DNA of 63,476 nucleotides, taken from contig CANFQO010000010.1 of the NCBI GenBank assembly GCA_947449135.1, positions 1 through 63,476 on the forward strand, read 5' to 3'. Origin of the DNA: Planctomycetaceae bacterium (lineage in GTDB: Bacteria > Planctomycetota > Planctomycetia > Pirellulales > UBA1268). The notes beneath the pieces were generated by a model. The model ran no database searches and was not told the origin of the DNA. It saw nothing but the letters and a program-made list of their open reading frames with translations. Each line of letters starts with the position of its first letter. Position 1 is the first letter of the stretch. This document shows, one piece after another, positions 16,691 through 26,673 of the stretch. Both the position numbers and the translations under genes were made by a program.

Positions 16691-16765
16691 GCGAACCACC
16701 GACATCGTGTCGGTGTTCGCTTGAGCAGCCTCCGGCTGCTGCACGAGGCCGCCATCCAGGCGGCC
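16691..16765. repeat. Three hairpins after the lipoprotein gene
   Basis: GCGAAC-C-ACCGAC-ATCGT-GTCGGT-GTTCGC (16691-16720) is a 12-bp stem with one bulge, seven bases after the stop. It is probably a terminator-like 3' end structure but lacks a T-run. AGCAGCC-TCC-GGCTGCT (16724-16740) and GGCCGCC-ATCCA-GGCGGCC (16747-16765) are perfect 7-bp stems with the same loop types as the pair at 1624-1666, and in the same order before repeat A. Confidence 0.7.
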
Positions 16766-16840
16766 AATCGTATGACGCTGCTCGGCTTCCTGCTGCCATG
16801 ACGGGCGGATGCCTGGCTTCACTCGATTCCTGATCGTGAG

Positions 16841-16956
16841 GAGCCGGTCGGAGGCACGCGCAGGAGCTGGTGCATTCTGCGACTCACGAGCGATCCACCA
16901 TCGCCCAAGAGCCTCCCGTAGCAGAATCCGCCAGCGACGAGCATGCCGCAGCCGGC
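16841..16956 (+). repeat. Dispersed structured repeat A, copy 2
   Basis: A 116-bp copy between the convergent lipoprotein and vWA genes. Inner stem GCTGGTG-C-ATTCTGC pairs with GCAGAAT-C-CGCCAGC. Compared with copies 1 and 3, one C-G pair is T-A here, changed on both arms. The tip carries GCGAT-CCACC-ATCGC. The rest of the gap (16957-17139) shows one hairpin, GGCCGG-N7-CCGGCC at 17097-17115, just past the vWA stop, and nothing else I can name. Confidence 0.85.
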
Positions 16957-17139
16957 GATCCAATGCGGCCCATCAGCACCGGGTTCATCAACGCCAGGCA
17001 CGCTCAGAAGAAGTGCTTCCACGGTGGAATATGTATCTCGTGCCACACAGGACTGCGGAGCAGGATGCTTTTTGTGACCCTGACGTCAGCCCAAGGGGCC
17101 GGAGAATCGCCGGCCGGCCATATCCCTCGCAAATGCGAT

Positions 17140-19179
17140 CTAGAGATTTTTCAACGGCCGTTTCGGTTTGGGGGCGTCAAGCACTCGCTTCTTGTCGTCT
17201 GAAGGCGTCCCAGGCATGCCACCGTCGCCGCCTTCGCTCGCCTTCGGCACATTGACGCCGGTATACCGCTCGCCCCACGTATATCCCAGCGGCCGTCGCA
17301 ACTCCTCGGCAGCCAGGAATGCCCAGGGCGTACCTGGATGGTCACGAACCACACGCTCGAGCAGCATCACGGCCTGTTTGGAAACCTTCTCCGTCTGTGA
17401 GCCCACCTTGGAAACATCAGTGCTCTCCTCGAGCACCCACGTGTCATTTTTCGGATCCTTGAACTTCATCCCCGACTTTGCCTGCGCGAGAATGGTGTTG
17501 TAGGCGTCGGTTCGTACCTTCAGGGATAGAACCCTGCCCAACGATAGATCGTAGCCCGCCTGCCACCGCTTCTCCTTGATGGCATCCCTGTCGGGCAGCC
17601 CAACCTTTAATTGCTCCGCAAGGGCATCGATCCTTGGCTGAATGCGGGCAGCCGCCTTCTGGGCATCGCTCAGCAACTGCGACAGGGCCCCGTCGTCTTT
17701 CCGTGGAAACACCATTTCGGGCGATTCCATCGGGCTGATCTCGACCGCTCGCGCAGCCTCAACGAGTGCCTTCTTGGCGCGGTTGGCAGCGAGAAGTTTT
17801 TCAGCCATGGCCGCAGACACGTAGTCGGGCTGGTAGTCACGCATGACATCGGGGTCGAAGAAGTGCCTCAACTGCGACGACATCGCGGCGGTCTGATCGT
17901 TGCCCACCCTGCCCTTGACGTCCCGGTTGGCATGAACCGCAAAGTAGATGCCGCCGGTCTCGGCGCAGAGCTTCGAAAGGCTAAAGGGACCGAATCCCGA
18001 ATCAATCGCCTCGTCGGCGAATCTCCCCGATCGAATGTGAACAACTTCGGGATAGCGTGTTTCCGGCCCCTGCTCCACCACGGCCCACTGCACGTCCTGA
18101 TCGTACTTGGTGTCAAACTCGACAAACTTGAACCGGACGTCCTTCATCCCGAACGGAGCTGGCACGCCAACCACGTAGACAGGGATCCCGAAGGTCCGGC
18201 AAAACGCAGCGGTCTTGTCGGCCTGGTTCTGATCATTGCCCGCCTCGTCGGTGAACACGATGATCATCACGTTCTTTCTGGGAGCCCTGCGAAACACGCT
18301 CGCCTCGTTGGCGGCGGCTTGAATGGCGGTGAACGTCATCTCAATGCCAGAATCATCAACGGGGATCGATTCGATCGCCTTTATGACCACCGCCGCATCG
18401 TCGGTGGCCTTCGTGACCAGCGTCGGAGTCTTGCCGTAGGCAATGACCATGTTCTTGAGGTCAGGCCGGTGCGCGGGGGAGCGGTTGACGCCGAGTTCTT
18501 CGAACACCCTCTCAAGGCGGGCGGCAATCTCTTTCCGTTGTCCTGCAAGGCTCACCGACTGGTCGAACACCCAGCACACCACCGTGGCATTCTGATCGAG
18601 CGATGCGGCAATCTCTCCCGTGAGACGATCGACGGCGCCCATCGCCCCGGTCGCCCCTTCACCGATGCCCCCCATGACGACGACGGTCTCGTCGAGCACG
18701 GCCGCCGTGGGAAGCACTTCGAAGGGCTCTGGTCTGATCACGTCTCCCACAATCGGCTCCAACTCGATTGGAGCCACCGATTCGTCGGCACGCGTGGGCG
18801 CCAGGGAGAGTGCCATGCCCATGCCGTTCTGCTCGCTGGCGACGCCGACCTCGGTCTGCTGCTCATCCGAGATCGCTAGCTCTCGCGGCGCATCGAGCAT
18901 CTCCTGATCGATCTCCTGCGGCTGAATGATCGTGATCGATGGCGCGGATCTGGAAGGCTCACGGAGTGCGACCATCGCCATCGATACCAGCACGACCACG
19001 TGAATCAGCAGGCTGATCAACCACGCCGGAGTTGATCCGTTGTGCGGACGTTTCTCTTCTCCGCCCGATCGCCACCGGCTTTTGGGTGTATTCGGGGTTG
19101 GTGCCAGCAGCTCCACAGGGAGGCCTCGTTGACGCAGCAGGGAAACCCAGCCGACACACACGGTGTCAACGAACGACAC
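17140..19179 (-). CDS. Membrane-anchored von Willebrand factor A domain protein
   Basis: About 679 residues. A cytoplasmic N-terminus is followed by one membrane helix (WLISLLIHVVVLVSMAMVAL, ~residues 53-72). A vWA domain spans ~195-400, with the metal-site motif DQSVS in VVCWVFDQSVSLAG and a later FTDEAGND. A helical C-terminal region (AKKALVEAARAVEISP and KAAARIQPRIDALAEQL) and a basic Pro/Lys tail follow. The large domain most likely faces the periplasm and may bind a protein partner through a divalent cation. The start is probably a GTG (19179) without a clear ribosome site. Divergent from the hydrolase-fold gene. Confidence 0.75.
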   Translation of the reverse strand: MSFVDTVCVGWVSLLRQRGLPVELLAPTPNTPKSRWRSGGEEKRPHNGSTPAWLISLLIHVVVLVSMAMVALREPSRSAPSITIIQPQEIDQEMLDAPRELAISDEQQTEVGVASEQNGMGMALSLAPTRADESVAPIELEPIVGDVIRPEPFEVLPTAAVLDETVVVMGGIGEGATGAMGAVDRLTGEIAASLDQNATVVCWVFDQSVSLAGQRKEIAARLERVFEELGVNRSPAHRPDLKNMVIAYGKTPTLVTKATDDAAVVIKAIESIPVDDSGIEMTFTAIQAAANEASVFRRAPRKNVMIIVFTDEAGNDQNQADKTAAFCRTFGIPVYVVGVPAPFGMKDVRFKFVEFDTKYDQDVQWAVVEQGPETRYPEVVHIRSGRFADEAIDSGFGPFSLSKLCAETGGIYFAVHANRDVKGRVGNDQTAAMSSQLRHFFDPDVMRDYQPDYVSAAMAEKLLAANRAKKALVEAARAVEISPMESPEMVFPRKDDGALSQLLSDAQKAAARIQPRIDALAEQLKVGLPDRDAIKEKRWQAGYDLSLGRVLSLKVRTDAYNTILAQAKSGMKFKDPKNDTWVLEESTDVSKVGSQTEKVSKQAVMLLERVVRDHPGTPWAFLAAEELRRPLGYTWGERYTGVNVPKASEGGDGGMPGTPSDDKKRVLDAPKPKRPLKNL

Positions 19180-19409
19180 CGATCAGCCTGGGAACTCTCG
19201 GGCACAACGAACCGTGCCAGAAAACCTACACCCACTCGCCAGACACCGTAGCTTTCGCAGCCTGCATGCTCCCCAGCCAGCAGCAGACCGGGTGTCTCGC
19301 CTGCTTCAATGCCGGGAACACTCTCTAAATGATAGCTTTTTCCCGTTATATTTGCCACAACTGAGGATCGCTGCAGCTCCCTTTTCCACACGCTTTGGGA
19401 AGGATTCTG

Positions 19410-20399
19410 ATGTTCGTCTCCGCATGGATGCCCGTGAAGGTGCTTGGTCGCTTTTGCTTGGCGGCTCCGCTGCTGCTTGCGTCCGCCACGCAAATCCGGG
19501 CAGCCGAAGCCACCGCTGTTTCCCCCAGGCAGTCCGTGGAAGAGTTGCAGCTGGAGACTTCGGACGGCATTCGGATCGCCGCCTGGTACTACCCAGCCGC
19601 AGAAGACGCCAAGGCGGATGCCACGGTAATCCTCGTCCATGACCTCGACGGCTCGCACGAGACTGTCGACACTCTCGCCCGATCACTCCAGGTGGCGGGC
19701 TACGCCGTCGTCGCCCCCGATCTCCGTGGCCACGGCGAGAGCGGCTTACGCCCCGATGGCGTGAGGGGCGATGCCGGGGATTCCCGCCTGCTCAAAAAGG
19801 CCGACCTGGAGTCGATTGCAGCCGCTACGGGGGGCAGTCACCGCGGTCAAGCGGCACTCCGGGGGGAGATCGAGGCCGTTCGCAACTGGATCAAGCAGAA
19901 GTCGGAGACCGGCGAACTCGACATCGACCGGCTCTGTGTCGTTGGCTGCGGCCTGGGCGCCACGCTGGCATCCATGTGGACGGCGGCCGACTGGAACTGG
20001 CCGCCAACCACAAGCGGGCCGCAGGGCCAGCAGGTGCGGGCGCTGGCGCTCATCAGCCCCGTCTGGGCATCGAAGGGAATCTCGATGTCTTTGCCCCTGA
20101 AGAGCGATGCGATCCAGCACAAAGTCCCCATCATGGTGCTTGCCGGGAAGAGTGATCGCGACGCGATCCGCCTGTTCGATCAACTCAAGCGATACCGGCC
20201 CGATGCCTGGTTCCAGCATCGCGTCGAACAATCACCCGAGAAAGCCAGGGGGCTCGAGACAGCGAACGATGGCACGGTCTTTTTTATTCAGACCAACACC
20301 AGTCTGAAGGGCGACGATCTCGCCAACGATCCAGCATCCAATGCTGCCGACCGAATCAAGACATTTGTCGGCATAGCCCTGGCTCGCAAGCCCGAGTAG
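19410..20399 (+). CDS. Exported alpha/beta-hydrolase-fold protein lacking the nucleophile
   Basis: About 329 residues from ATG 19410, with GGAAGGA eight bases upstream. The signal peptide covers residues ~1-31 (VLGRFCLAAPLLLASATQIRA). The hydrolase fold is clear: ILVHDLDGSHET at ~75-85 (oxyanion region) and VVAPDLRGHGESG at ~100-112. The expected nucleophile elbow G-x-S-x-G reads G-C-G-L-G at residues 179-183, so Gly181 stands where Ser should be. It may be catalytically inactive, or Cys180 or another residue may act instead. A -10-like TATATT lies at 19347-19352. Confidence 0.8.
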   Translation: MFVSAWMPVKVLGRFCLAAPLLLASATQIRAAEATAVSPRQSVEELQLETSDGIRIAAWYYPAAEDAKADATVILVHDLDGSHETVDTLARSLQVAGYAVVAPDLRGHGESGLRPDGVRGDAGDSRLLKKADLESIAAATGGSHRGQAALRGEIEAVRNWIKQKSETGELDIDRLCVVGCGLGATLASMWTAADWNWPPTTSGPQGQQVRALALISPVWASKGISMSLPLKSDAIQHKVPIMVLAGKSDRDAIRLFDQLKRYRPDAWFQHRVEQSPEKARGLETANDGTVFFIQTNTSLKGDDLANDPASNAADRIKTFVGIALARKPE

Positions 20400-20435
20400 C
20401 AGACGAACCTATCCGCGACCCGTAGTCCGCCGTTT

Positions 20436-21314
20436 TCAGGGGAGCCGCATTGGAACGCGGCTGGGTGCATCAGCACCATGTCCCTGCAACCAGGGCGACT
20501 CCGCCGCGCCGCTGGCGATCGTCGCCGGGACCGCTTCCTGACCTGCTGCTACCGCAGCAGTCGTGTCGGAATGACGACTCCCGTGAGCGGTCTGGGAGGG
20601 CTCGATCGCGAGGCTGGCAGCACCGCCCTGCGCTCCGAGGACGGACGGCATTGTCCAGGTCGGAGGCATTTGCAACGTCAGGCCGATGGGAAGCAGCTGA
20701 GGGTCGGCAAGGCGATCCCTATTGGCCGCCCAGATGGCGCCCGCGGCACTGGCGTGTCCGTAAACCTTGAGGGCGATTCCCGTGAGGTCATCGCCGTCAC
20801 GAACGACGTACGCCGTCATCGCGCTCACCTGCTGAAGCGGGTGGCCGACAGGTGCAGGCTGCCTACCCACATCGTGCACGGCCCACCCTGTGGACAGCGG
20901 CGGCGGGGCGTGTCCGTCCAAGAGCGGTGGAGGAGGGATCTCGACAGTGGAGCGATACGTGCTATCGAGAATCGGAGCAGACGGCGACAACTCGAGACCG
21001 GAGGCGGGGAGTGGGGCCGGGGGTGGCGGCGGAGTTACGTGCGCGACAACGCCCGCATCTGCCGGCAGAACACCCGGTGATTCGCGGTCGCTCGTGGGCC
21101 TCTGATCGGGGATTGCATGCCCTCCCATGCCCATCATGAGGGGCGACATGCCGGGCTGAGGGCCCGGCGACGGGGCCACCTCCGGTCCATCCGCTGATTC
21201 CGCGTTTCCGCGGGCGGCGAGCACCGTTGCCGCGAATGGCTGGACGAGGGCAACCGCTGCCGCCAGCATGGCCATGCCAATGAGAAACCGTATGGTGTGC
21301 ACGAATTGCGCCAT
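20436..21314 (-). CDS. LysM-domain membrane or exported protein
   Basis: About 292 residues from ATG 21314, with GGAAGGGG eight bases upstream. An N-terminal hydrophobic segment (IRFLIGMAMLAAAVALVQP) precedes a long Pro-rich linker (PPPPPAPLPAS). A LysM-like domain spans AYVVRDGDDLTGIALKVYG through LPIGLTLQMPP at ~residues 170-225. LysM domains bind N-acetylglucosamine polymers such as peptidoglycan. This is a possible cell-wall anchor. It is convergent with the hydrolase-fold gene 36 bases away. Confidence 0.75.
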   Translation of the reverse strand: MAQFVHTIRFLIGMAMLAAAVALVQPFAATVLAARGNAESADGPEVAPSPGPQPGMSPLMMGMGGHAIPDQRPTSDRESPGVLPADAGVVAHVTPPPPPAPLPASGLELSPSAPILDSTYRSTVEIPPPPLLDGHAPPPLSTGWAVHDVGRQPAPVGHPLQQVSAMTAYVVRDGDDLTGIALKVYGHASAAGAIWAANRDRLADPQLLPIGLTLQMPPTWTMPSVLGAQGGAASLAIEPSQTAHGSRHSDTTAAVAAGQEAVPATIASGAAESPWLQGHGADAPSRVPMRLP

Positions 21315-21482
21315 GCCCAAACCCCTTCCAGGTGGCCCGAAGCCGATACCAAGGCCGGCACTGAGAGTATGCGCCGCCATTGACGACCGGGGGCACGACG
21401 GGCCTTAGCCACTGTCGTCACCCGCGGTCCACCGGCCGTCAGGGCCGGCATTCCCGGCAAGGTTTTCCGGAGTCGAAGGGCT

Positions 21483-24400
21483 TTAGGCGGTCGCCTGCGG
21501 CGTCGAACGCGACATCTGTTGTTGCTCCCGCCGGGCAGCGGCAGCCCCCTCTTGAAGCCAGAGGACCAGCGGTGCCGCGATATAGATCGTGCTGTAGGTA
21601 CCGGTGATGATGCCCACCAGCATCGTAAACGCGAAGGCATGGATACCCTGACCACCGAAGAGATACAGAATCAACGTGGCCAGAAACGCCGTACCTGAGG
21701 TGAGAATCGTGCGGCTCAAGGTCTGATTGACCGCCTTGTCGATCATGGCCGAGGTGACGAACGCGCTCTTCCCGCGGATCTCGCGGAGCCGGTCGAAGAT
21801 CACGATCGTGTCGTTGATCGAAAAGCCGACGATCGTCAGGAGCGCCGCCACCACGTCGAGGCTGATCTTGAAGTCGTCGATCAGCGCCCACCCCATGAAC
21901 CGGCTCACGTAGGTGCTGAACGCGAGGCAGGCCACCGCCACCAGCACGTCATGAATCAGCGCCACCACGGCGGCCAGACCGAACGCGACGTTCTGGAACC
22001 GCACCCACACGTACAGAACGATCATCAGCAAACTCGCCAGCAGCGCGTAGAGAGCGGTGACTTTCGTACTTCCGGCCACCTTGCCACCAATCGAATTGGC
22101 CGAGAGATAGACCGGCGTATCCGAGAGCTTCTTCGCCACCCGCTCGACCACCCGCCGGGTCGCTGCTGTGTCGAGCGACGTGGACAGCGCCCAGTTGCGA
22201 TAGGCCTTCGTGCGGCTAGCAACGCTCTTTGCGTCCGCCACATCCGGCTCCAATTCGAATGGAGCGTCCGCCAACCCCTCTGCCTGCAGGGCATCCTGGA
22301 TGGTGGCCCGCAGTGTGGGCAGGTTGATCTTCTCTGGGAAGTCGAGGGCCACGGAGGTGGGAAGCACCCCGGTGTCCGGAGCCGGCTTGTCGGGCTCAGC
22401 CGTCGACGAGATCTCACCAAAGCCCATCGAATAGGTGGCGAGCCTGCCCGGGAATACCTCACGAAGCGTCTTCTCCACCTGATCGTCGTCGCGGACCGAC
22501 GTGTCGATCTTGTAGCGGGTATCGGCGGCTATATCAGCTCCGGACACGGCGCTCACTGCCACGTTGGGCAACACCGCCACAGCCTTTCGCACCTCCGCCA
22601 CATCGAGTGCCTGATCGGGTTTGAGCGCCACCTGCACGCTCGTGCCACCCGTGAAGTCGATATCGAAGAGGCCTTGGCCACGCTGCACAGCCGCTGCCAG
22701 CCCCAGCAGGATGAAGGCGAGAGAGCCAATGATCGCAGGTCGAACCCACCGGACAAATTCGAAGTTGGTCTGGCCGAAGAACTTGGACATCTTCAACTGC
22801 CGCAGCCAGCCGTTGCGTTCCGAAAGGTCGAACGCCACCCGGGAACAGAACACCGCCGTGAACAGGTTGAGCACGAGGCCCAGGATGAGCGTGACGGCAA
22901 ACCCCTTTAACTGGTCGGTGCCCATCGCAAACAGCACAAACGCCGAGATCAGCGTCGTGAGGTTCGAGTCGACAATCGTCGAGAATGCCCTCGCAAACCC
23001 GTTGCGGATTGCCGTGCGAACGCCCGCCCCTCGCTCCGTCTCCTCCCGCATGCGCTCGTAGATGAGCACGTTGGCATCGACTGCCATGCCGACGGAGAGC
23101 ACGAGCCCTGCCAAGCCGGCCAGTGTGAACGCCGCCTTGAGGGAGATCATGAGCGCCACGACAAGCAGGATGTTGAGCAACACCGCGAGATCGGCGACAA
23201 ACCCCGAGAAGCGATAGTAGGCGAGCATGAAGGCGAGCACCACGATCGTTGCGAGCACCATAGCGCGGGCTCCGGAGCGAATTGTGTCGGCCCCCAGTTG
23301 AGGGCTGATCTTCTGTTCGCTGATCGGCTCGCTCACGAGGGCCGCCGGCAGGCTGCCGGCATTGAGCACGCCCACCAGGAAGTCGACGTCGGCCTGCTTG
23401 AAGCTGCCCGTAATCTGGCCGTCGTCTGAAATTGTGCTTTGAATCCTCGGTGCCGAGAGGAGCGTGTCGTCAAGCAGAATGCCCAGCCGGCTGGTGAGCC
23501 GGTTGGCTGGGTCGGGAAGGTTCTGACCGGTAAGCGTGCCAAAGAGGGCCGCACCGGATGAGTTGAAGGAGAAATTGACGCACGGCTGCAGTTCGCTGTC
23601 GTAGCTCGACGACGCCCGAGTGAGATAACCGCCCGTGACATTAAACCTATCGAGCACAACCAGCACCTCGACACGGCCGTCGGGCATGGTTCGGGTGACG
23701 AGGCCGCCGTCCTGAGCTGGGTTGATCTTGGCGGTATCGAGCTGCACCCAGCGGCCGATCTGCCGCCCCCCTTCCGTCACGGTCGTGCCGGGAGACCGGC
23801 TGGCCAGTTCGATCACCTGCTTGTGCCGGGGATCCTCCGGATTGGCCGTGATGCGGAATTCGAGCACACCGGCGCTCGAAACAACACGCTTGATGAGATC
23901 GACTTCCGATTGGTCGACCTCCGGGACGATCACTTCCAACTGGTCGAGGCCATAGCGACGAACGGTCACTTCCTTCTGACCGCCCGGATTGACGCGGCGG
24001 CTGACGGCCGCCACCAGCTTGTCCATATCGACGGCCGCCGACCGACCGGCCACGTCGTATTCCAGATCGATCGCGTCGGCACCTGCCCGCCGGCCTGCCA
24101 GCCGCACCCGAGCATCCCCGAAGTCGAGTTGGTCCACACCCTTGAGAAAGGACTCCCGGGCGGCTGCGTCAGCCGTCTCGAGGCGGACGGCGATACGGTT
24201 GTCGGCCAATCGCGACACGGTGCCCTTCCGTCCATCCTGACTGGCAAGGAGCTGCTCGATCTTGCCGACGCAGTCATCGACCTGCCCCGCCGACTGGCGG
24301 GATGCATCGACTTCGTACACAAGGATCACGCCTCCCTTGAGGTCGATTCCGAGCCGCGGAGGCCAGCCGAGCCAGGTAATGACGGCCCCTGCGGTGAGCG

Positions 24401-24629
24401 CCACCAGTACGGTGGCCAGTCGGCCCCACATATCGGCAGCCCGTAGCCGCTTCCCGAGCAACCAGGAGAGGAGCGTCGGCACCGCGACGGTGAGCAGCGT
24501 CATGGCCCAGACTGCCCACGGCTCGCGCCACCACTGTGCTGCTGGCAGGGCCGCCGCGGGAACGGTGGCAGCCGCCGCCATATCGGCGGCCTGAGCAAAC
24601 AACTGGATGGGATTGGGGAAACTGTTCAT
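21483..24629 (-). CDS. secDF: SecD-SecF fusion, protein translocase subunit
   Basis: Uses the proton motive force to help the Sec channel export proteins. About 1048 residues with SecD and SecF joined. The SecD part starts with GIDLKGG (94-100). Its periplasmic domain has LVTRTMPDGRVEVLVVLDRF and a six-helix block with LAGLVLSVGMAVDANVLIYERMREE. The SecF part begins near residue 630, with DIDFTGGTSVQV at ~656 and IGFSINDTIVIFDRLREIRGK near the end. A soluble insert (~residues 695-815) between the SecF motifs is larger than usual. It follows yajC by 12 bases. Confidence 0.95.
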   Translation of the reverse strand: MNSFPNPIQLFAQAADMAAAATVPAAALPAAQWWREPWAVWAMTLLTVAVPTLLSWLLGKRLRAADMWGRLATVLVALTAGAVITWLGWPPRLGIDLKGGVILVYEVDASRQSAGQVDDCVGKIEQLLASQDGRKGTVSRLADNRIAVRLETADAAARESFLKGVDQLDFGDARVRLAGRRAGADAIDLEYDVAGRSAAVDMDKLVAAVSRRVNPGGQKEVTVRRYGLDQLEVIVPEVDQSEVDLIKRVVSSAGVLEFRITANPEDPRHKQVIELASRSPGTTVTEGGRQIGRWVQLDTAKINPAQDGGLVTRTMPDGRVEVLVVLDRFNVTGGYLTRASSSYDSELQPCVNFSFNSSGAALFGTLTGQNLPDPANRLTSRLGILLDDTLLSAPRIQSTISDDGQITGSFKQADVDFLVGVLNAGSLPAALVSEPISEQKISPQLGADTIRSGARAMVLATIVVLAFMLAYYRFSGFVADLAVLLNILLVVALMISLKAAFTLAGLAGLVLSVGMAVDANVLIYERMREETERGAGVRTAIRNGFARAFSTIVDSNLTTLISAFVLFAMGTDQLKGFAVTLILGLVLNLFTAVFCSRVAFDLSERNGWLRQLKMSKFFGQTNFEFVRWVRPAIIGSLAFILLGLAAAVQRGQGLFDIDFTGGTSVQVALKPDQALDVAEVRKAVAVLPNVAVSAVSGADIAADTRYKIDTSVRDDDQVEKTLREVFPGRLATYSMGFGEISSTAEPDKPAPDTGVLPTSVALDFPEKINLPTLRATIQDALQAEGLADAPFELEPDVADAKSVASRTKAYRNWALSTSLDTAATRRVVERVAKKLSDTPVYLSANSIGGKVAGSTKVTALYALLASLLMIVLYVWVRFQNVAFGLAAVVALIHDVLVAVACLAFSTYVSRFMGWALIDDFKISLDVVAALLTIVGFSINDTIVIFDRLREIRGKSAFVTSAMIDKAVNQTLSRTILTSGTAFLATLILYLFGGQGIHAFAFTMLVGIITGTYSTIYIAAPLVLWLQEGAAAARREQQQMSRSTPQATA

Positions 24630-24641
24630 GCCGCTCTCATT

Positions 24642-25004
24642 TCAGGGTTCGGGGGAGGAACTGTCGCCGAGCACCTTGGCGATGCTCGACACCGTGACGG
24701 CAATCTTCACATTGCCCGCCTCGTCAACCCGCAGCGACACGCGATCGGCCTCCCGATCGACATTCGCCACGGTTCCATAGATGCCGGACGTCGTGATGAC
24801 CCGGTCGTTTTTCTTGAGGCCAGTGAGCAACTCTTGGTGCCGCCGCATGCGTTCGCGCTCCGGTCGATAGAGCAACAGCCACGCCACGAGCACGATCATC
24901 GCCATCGGCAGATACGTGATGAGCAGTTCCAGCGGGCCGGGCGGCGGCGCAGCAGCGGCCGCAATCAGATGGACCGCGAACAGGGCTGGGGGCTCGAACA
25001 GCAT
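24642..25004 (-). CDS. yajC: Preprotein translocase subunit YajC
   Basis: About 120 residues, a single-pass subunit of the SecDF-YajC complex. ATG 25004 has TTGGAG about five bases upstream; the open frame reaches further back without similarity. One helix (ITYLPMAMIVLVAWLLLYRP) is followed by the family signature region LLTGLKKNDRVITTSGIYGTVANVD. It lies between tgt (166-base gap) and secDF (12-base gap), the classical arrangement. Confidence 0.93.
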   Translation of the reverse strand: MLFEPPALFAVHLIAAAAAPPPGPLELLITYLPMAMIVLVAWLLLYRPERERMRRHQELLTGLKKNDRVITTSGIYGTVANVDREADRVSLRVDEAGNVKIAVTVSSIAKVLGDSSSPEP

Positions 25005-25169
25005 GGAAACTCCAACGTTGGGCTGAATTCGCCACGTTCGGGCGATTCGGCAGATCCGCAAATGTAGTGCGATGCGTGTTGGACGGACAAGCCCGGCATG
25101 ACATTCGCTGGCCCCGGTGAAGGGCTGGCGTGGACCAGGCCGCCCGGGAAGCGTTTCGAACCGCCTGAT

Positions 25170-26297
25170 CTAACCTGCGGAATCCGGGGCTGGTTCGATT
25201 CGCGTCAACAGCTCGCGGCAGACCTCGTCGAAGCAGCCCGCGATCACCCCGTCGCGGAGACGGGCGACGAGCCGCTGGTAGAAGGTGAGGTTATGGATCG
25301 AGGCCAGGATCGGCCCCAGCATCTCCCCCGCCAGAAACAGGTGCCGGATGTAGCTGCGGCTGTGCCGGCAGGCGAGGCATGGACAGCCCGCCTCGAGCGG
25401 GCGGGGATCGGTGGCGTGCTGCGCGTTTCGCAGACGAAGCTGCCCGTCAAACGTGTAGACCAGCGAATTGCGTCCGCAGCGAGTGGGCAGAACACAGTCG
25501 AACATATCGATGCCTGCAGCCACGGCAGCGATGATGTCGCGAGGCTGGCCAACCCCCATGAGATACCGCGGCCGGTCGACCGGCAGGTGCGGCGTGGTGG
25601 CGCGGAGGGTGGCATCCATTGCCTCCGGCCCTTCCCCGACCGAGAGGCCGCCGACCGCGTAGCCGTCGAAACCGAGCCCCCGGAGACGCACCGCACTCTC
25701 CTCCCGCAGGTCGGGCTCGAGGCCCCCCTGCACGATGCCAAACACCGCCTGATCCTCGCGGCGATGCGCCGTGAGGCAACGCTCCGCCCACCGCAGCGAC
25801 CGCTGCATCGCGTCAGCAACCGCATCGCGGGCGGCGGGCAGGGCCACCACGTGATCCAACTGCATCGCCACGTCGGCCCCGATCCGCTCCTGGATCTGCA
25901 TCGAAAGTTCGGGCGAAAGTTCCACCGGACTGCCATCGATGTGCGAGCGGAAGCTGGCGGCCATCTCGGTGACACGGACCTGCTGAGCGAGCGAGAAGAC
26001 CTGGAAGCCGCCGCTGTCGGTGAGCGTGGGGCCCGACCAGCCCATGAAGGCCGCCACGCCACCGGCCTGTTCGACAACTGCCTCGCCGGGACGCAAATGA
26101 AGATGGTAGGCGTTGGCAAGCACCATGCCGGCGCCGGTCTCGGCGACCCGGCCGATGTCAACGCCCTTCACGCTGGCCAGCGTCGCTACCGGCATGAACA
26201 GCGGCGTCGGCACGCTGCCATGCGGCGTCGTGAGCAGACCAGCCCGCGCCCCGCCGGGGCTGACCGCATCAAGTTGAAAGGCAAAACCAGGTCGCAT
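25170..26297 (-). CDS. tgt: tRNA-guanine transglycosylase
   Basis: Exchanges guanine 34 for preQ1 in tRNAs for Asp, Asn, His and Tyr, the key step to queuosine. About 375 residues. Visible are ATLASVKGV, the substrate-binding [10 protein letters not shown] (~92-101), and the catalytic aspartate in [16 protein letters not shown]. The zinc site is [16 protein letters not shown]. It heads the tgt-yajC-secDF cluster, a neighbourhood conserved in many bacteria. Confidence 0.96.
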   Translation of the reverse strand: MRPGFAFQLDAVSPGGARAGLLTTPHGSVPTPLFMPVATLASVKGVDIGRVAETGAGMVLANAYHLHLRPGEAVVEQAGGVAAFMGWSGPTLTDSGGFQVFSLAQQVRVTEMAASFRSHIDGSPVELSPELSMQIQERIGADVAMQLDHVVALPAARDAVADAMQRSLRWAERCLTAHRREDQAVFGIVQGGLEPDLREESAVRLRGLGFDGYAVGGLSVGEGPEAMDATLRATTPHLPVDRPRYLMGVGQPRDIIAAVAAGIDMFDCVLPTRCGRNSLVYTFDGQLRLRNAQHATDPRPLEAGCPCLACRHSRSYIRHLFLAGEMLGPILASIHNLTFYQRLVARLRDGVIAGCFDEVCRELLTRIEPAPDSAG

Positions 26298-26432
26298 TCC
26301 CAGAGCCTACCCTCTCACGCGAAACACGGGATCATCACATCCTTTTCGGCACGACATGTGCCGTCCCCCCGTGGCGGCACGTCTCCAACGTGTCCGGAAG
26401 TTCGCATTGCTACTGCGTGCTGGAACCAGCCA

Positions 26433-26550
26433 GCCGGCTGCGGCATGCTCGTCGCCGGCGGATTCTGCTACGGGAGGCTCCTGGACGAATCGCGAATCGC
26501 TCGTGAGTCGCAGAATTCACCGGACTCCTGCGCGTGCCTCCGACCGGCTG
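26433..26550 (-). repeat. Dispersed structured repeat A, copy 3
   Basis: A 118-bp copy in inverted orientation, ~95% identical to copy 1 over the core. Differences from copy 1 cluster at the hairpin tip and at the right end. It lies between the 5' end of tgt and the 3' end of hppA (codirectional). On the minus strand the order is element B, hairpins, then this copy. Confidence 0.85.
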
Positions 26551-26561
26551 GCTTCACGGCG

Positions 26562-26631
26562 AAGGTCGGCATCCCGCTGACCTTACCTTGGCCGACCTCC
26601 GTCGGCTGGTGCTCACCCGGCCCTTCGGGCC
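26562..26631. repeat. Hairpin group between repeat A copy 3 and element B
   Basis: AAGGTC-G-GC-ATCCC-GC-T-GACCTT (26562-26584), GCCGAC-CTCC-GTCGGC (26591-26606) and GGCCC-TTC-GGGCC (26619-26631). Bases 26587-26638 repeat the block at 12580-12630 almost exactly. Relative to the A copy, the CTCC-type and ATCC-type hairpins keep the order seen at copies 1 and 2, but their loop strand is flipped. Confidence 0.7.
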
Positions 26632-26673
26632 TGGCGCGGTTCATAGCGTCGTAAGTCTTGCAACATCCGCGAG

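Noticed and set aside
25098-26654. 518-codon frame opposite tgt, running into the repeats
   Set aside because: The first part is the antisense of tgt; the tail is repeat A read as protein.
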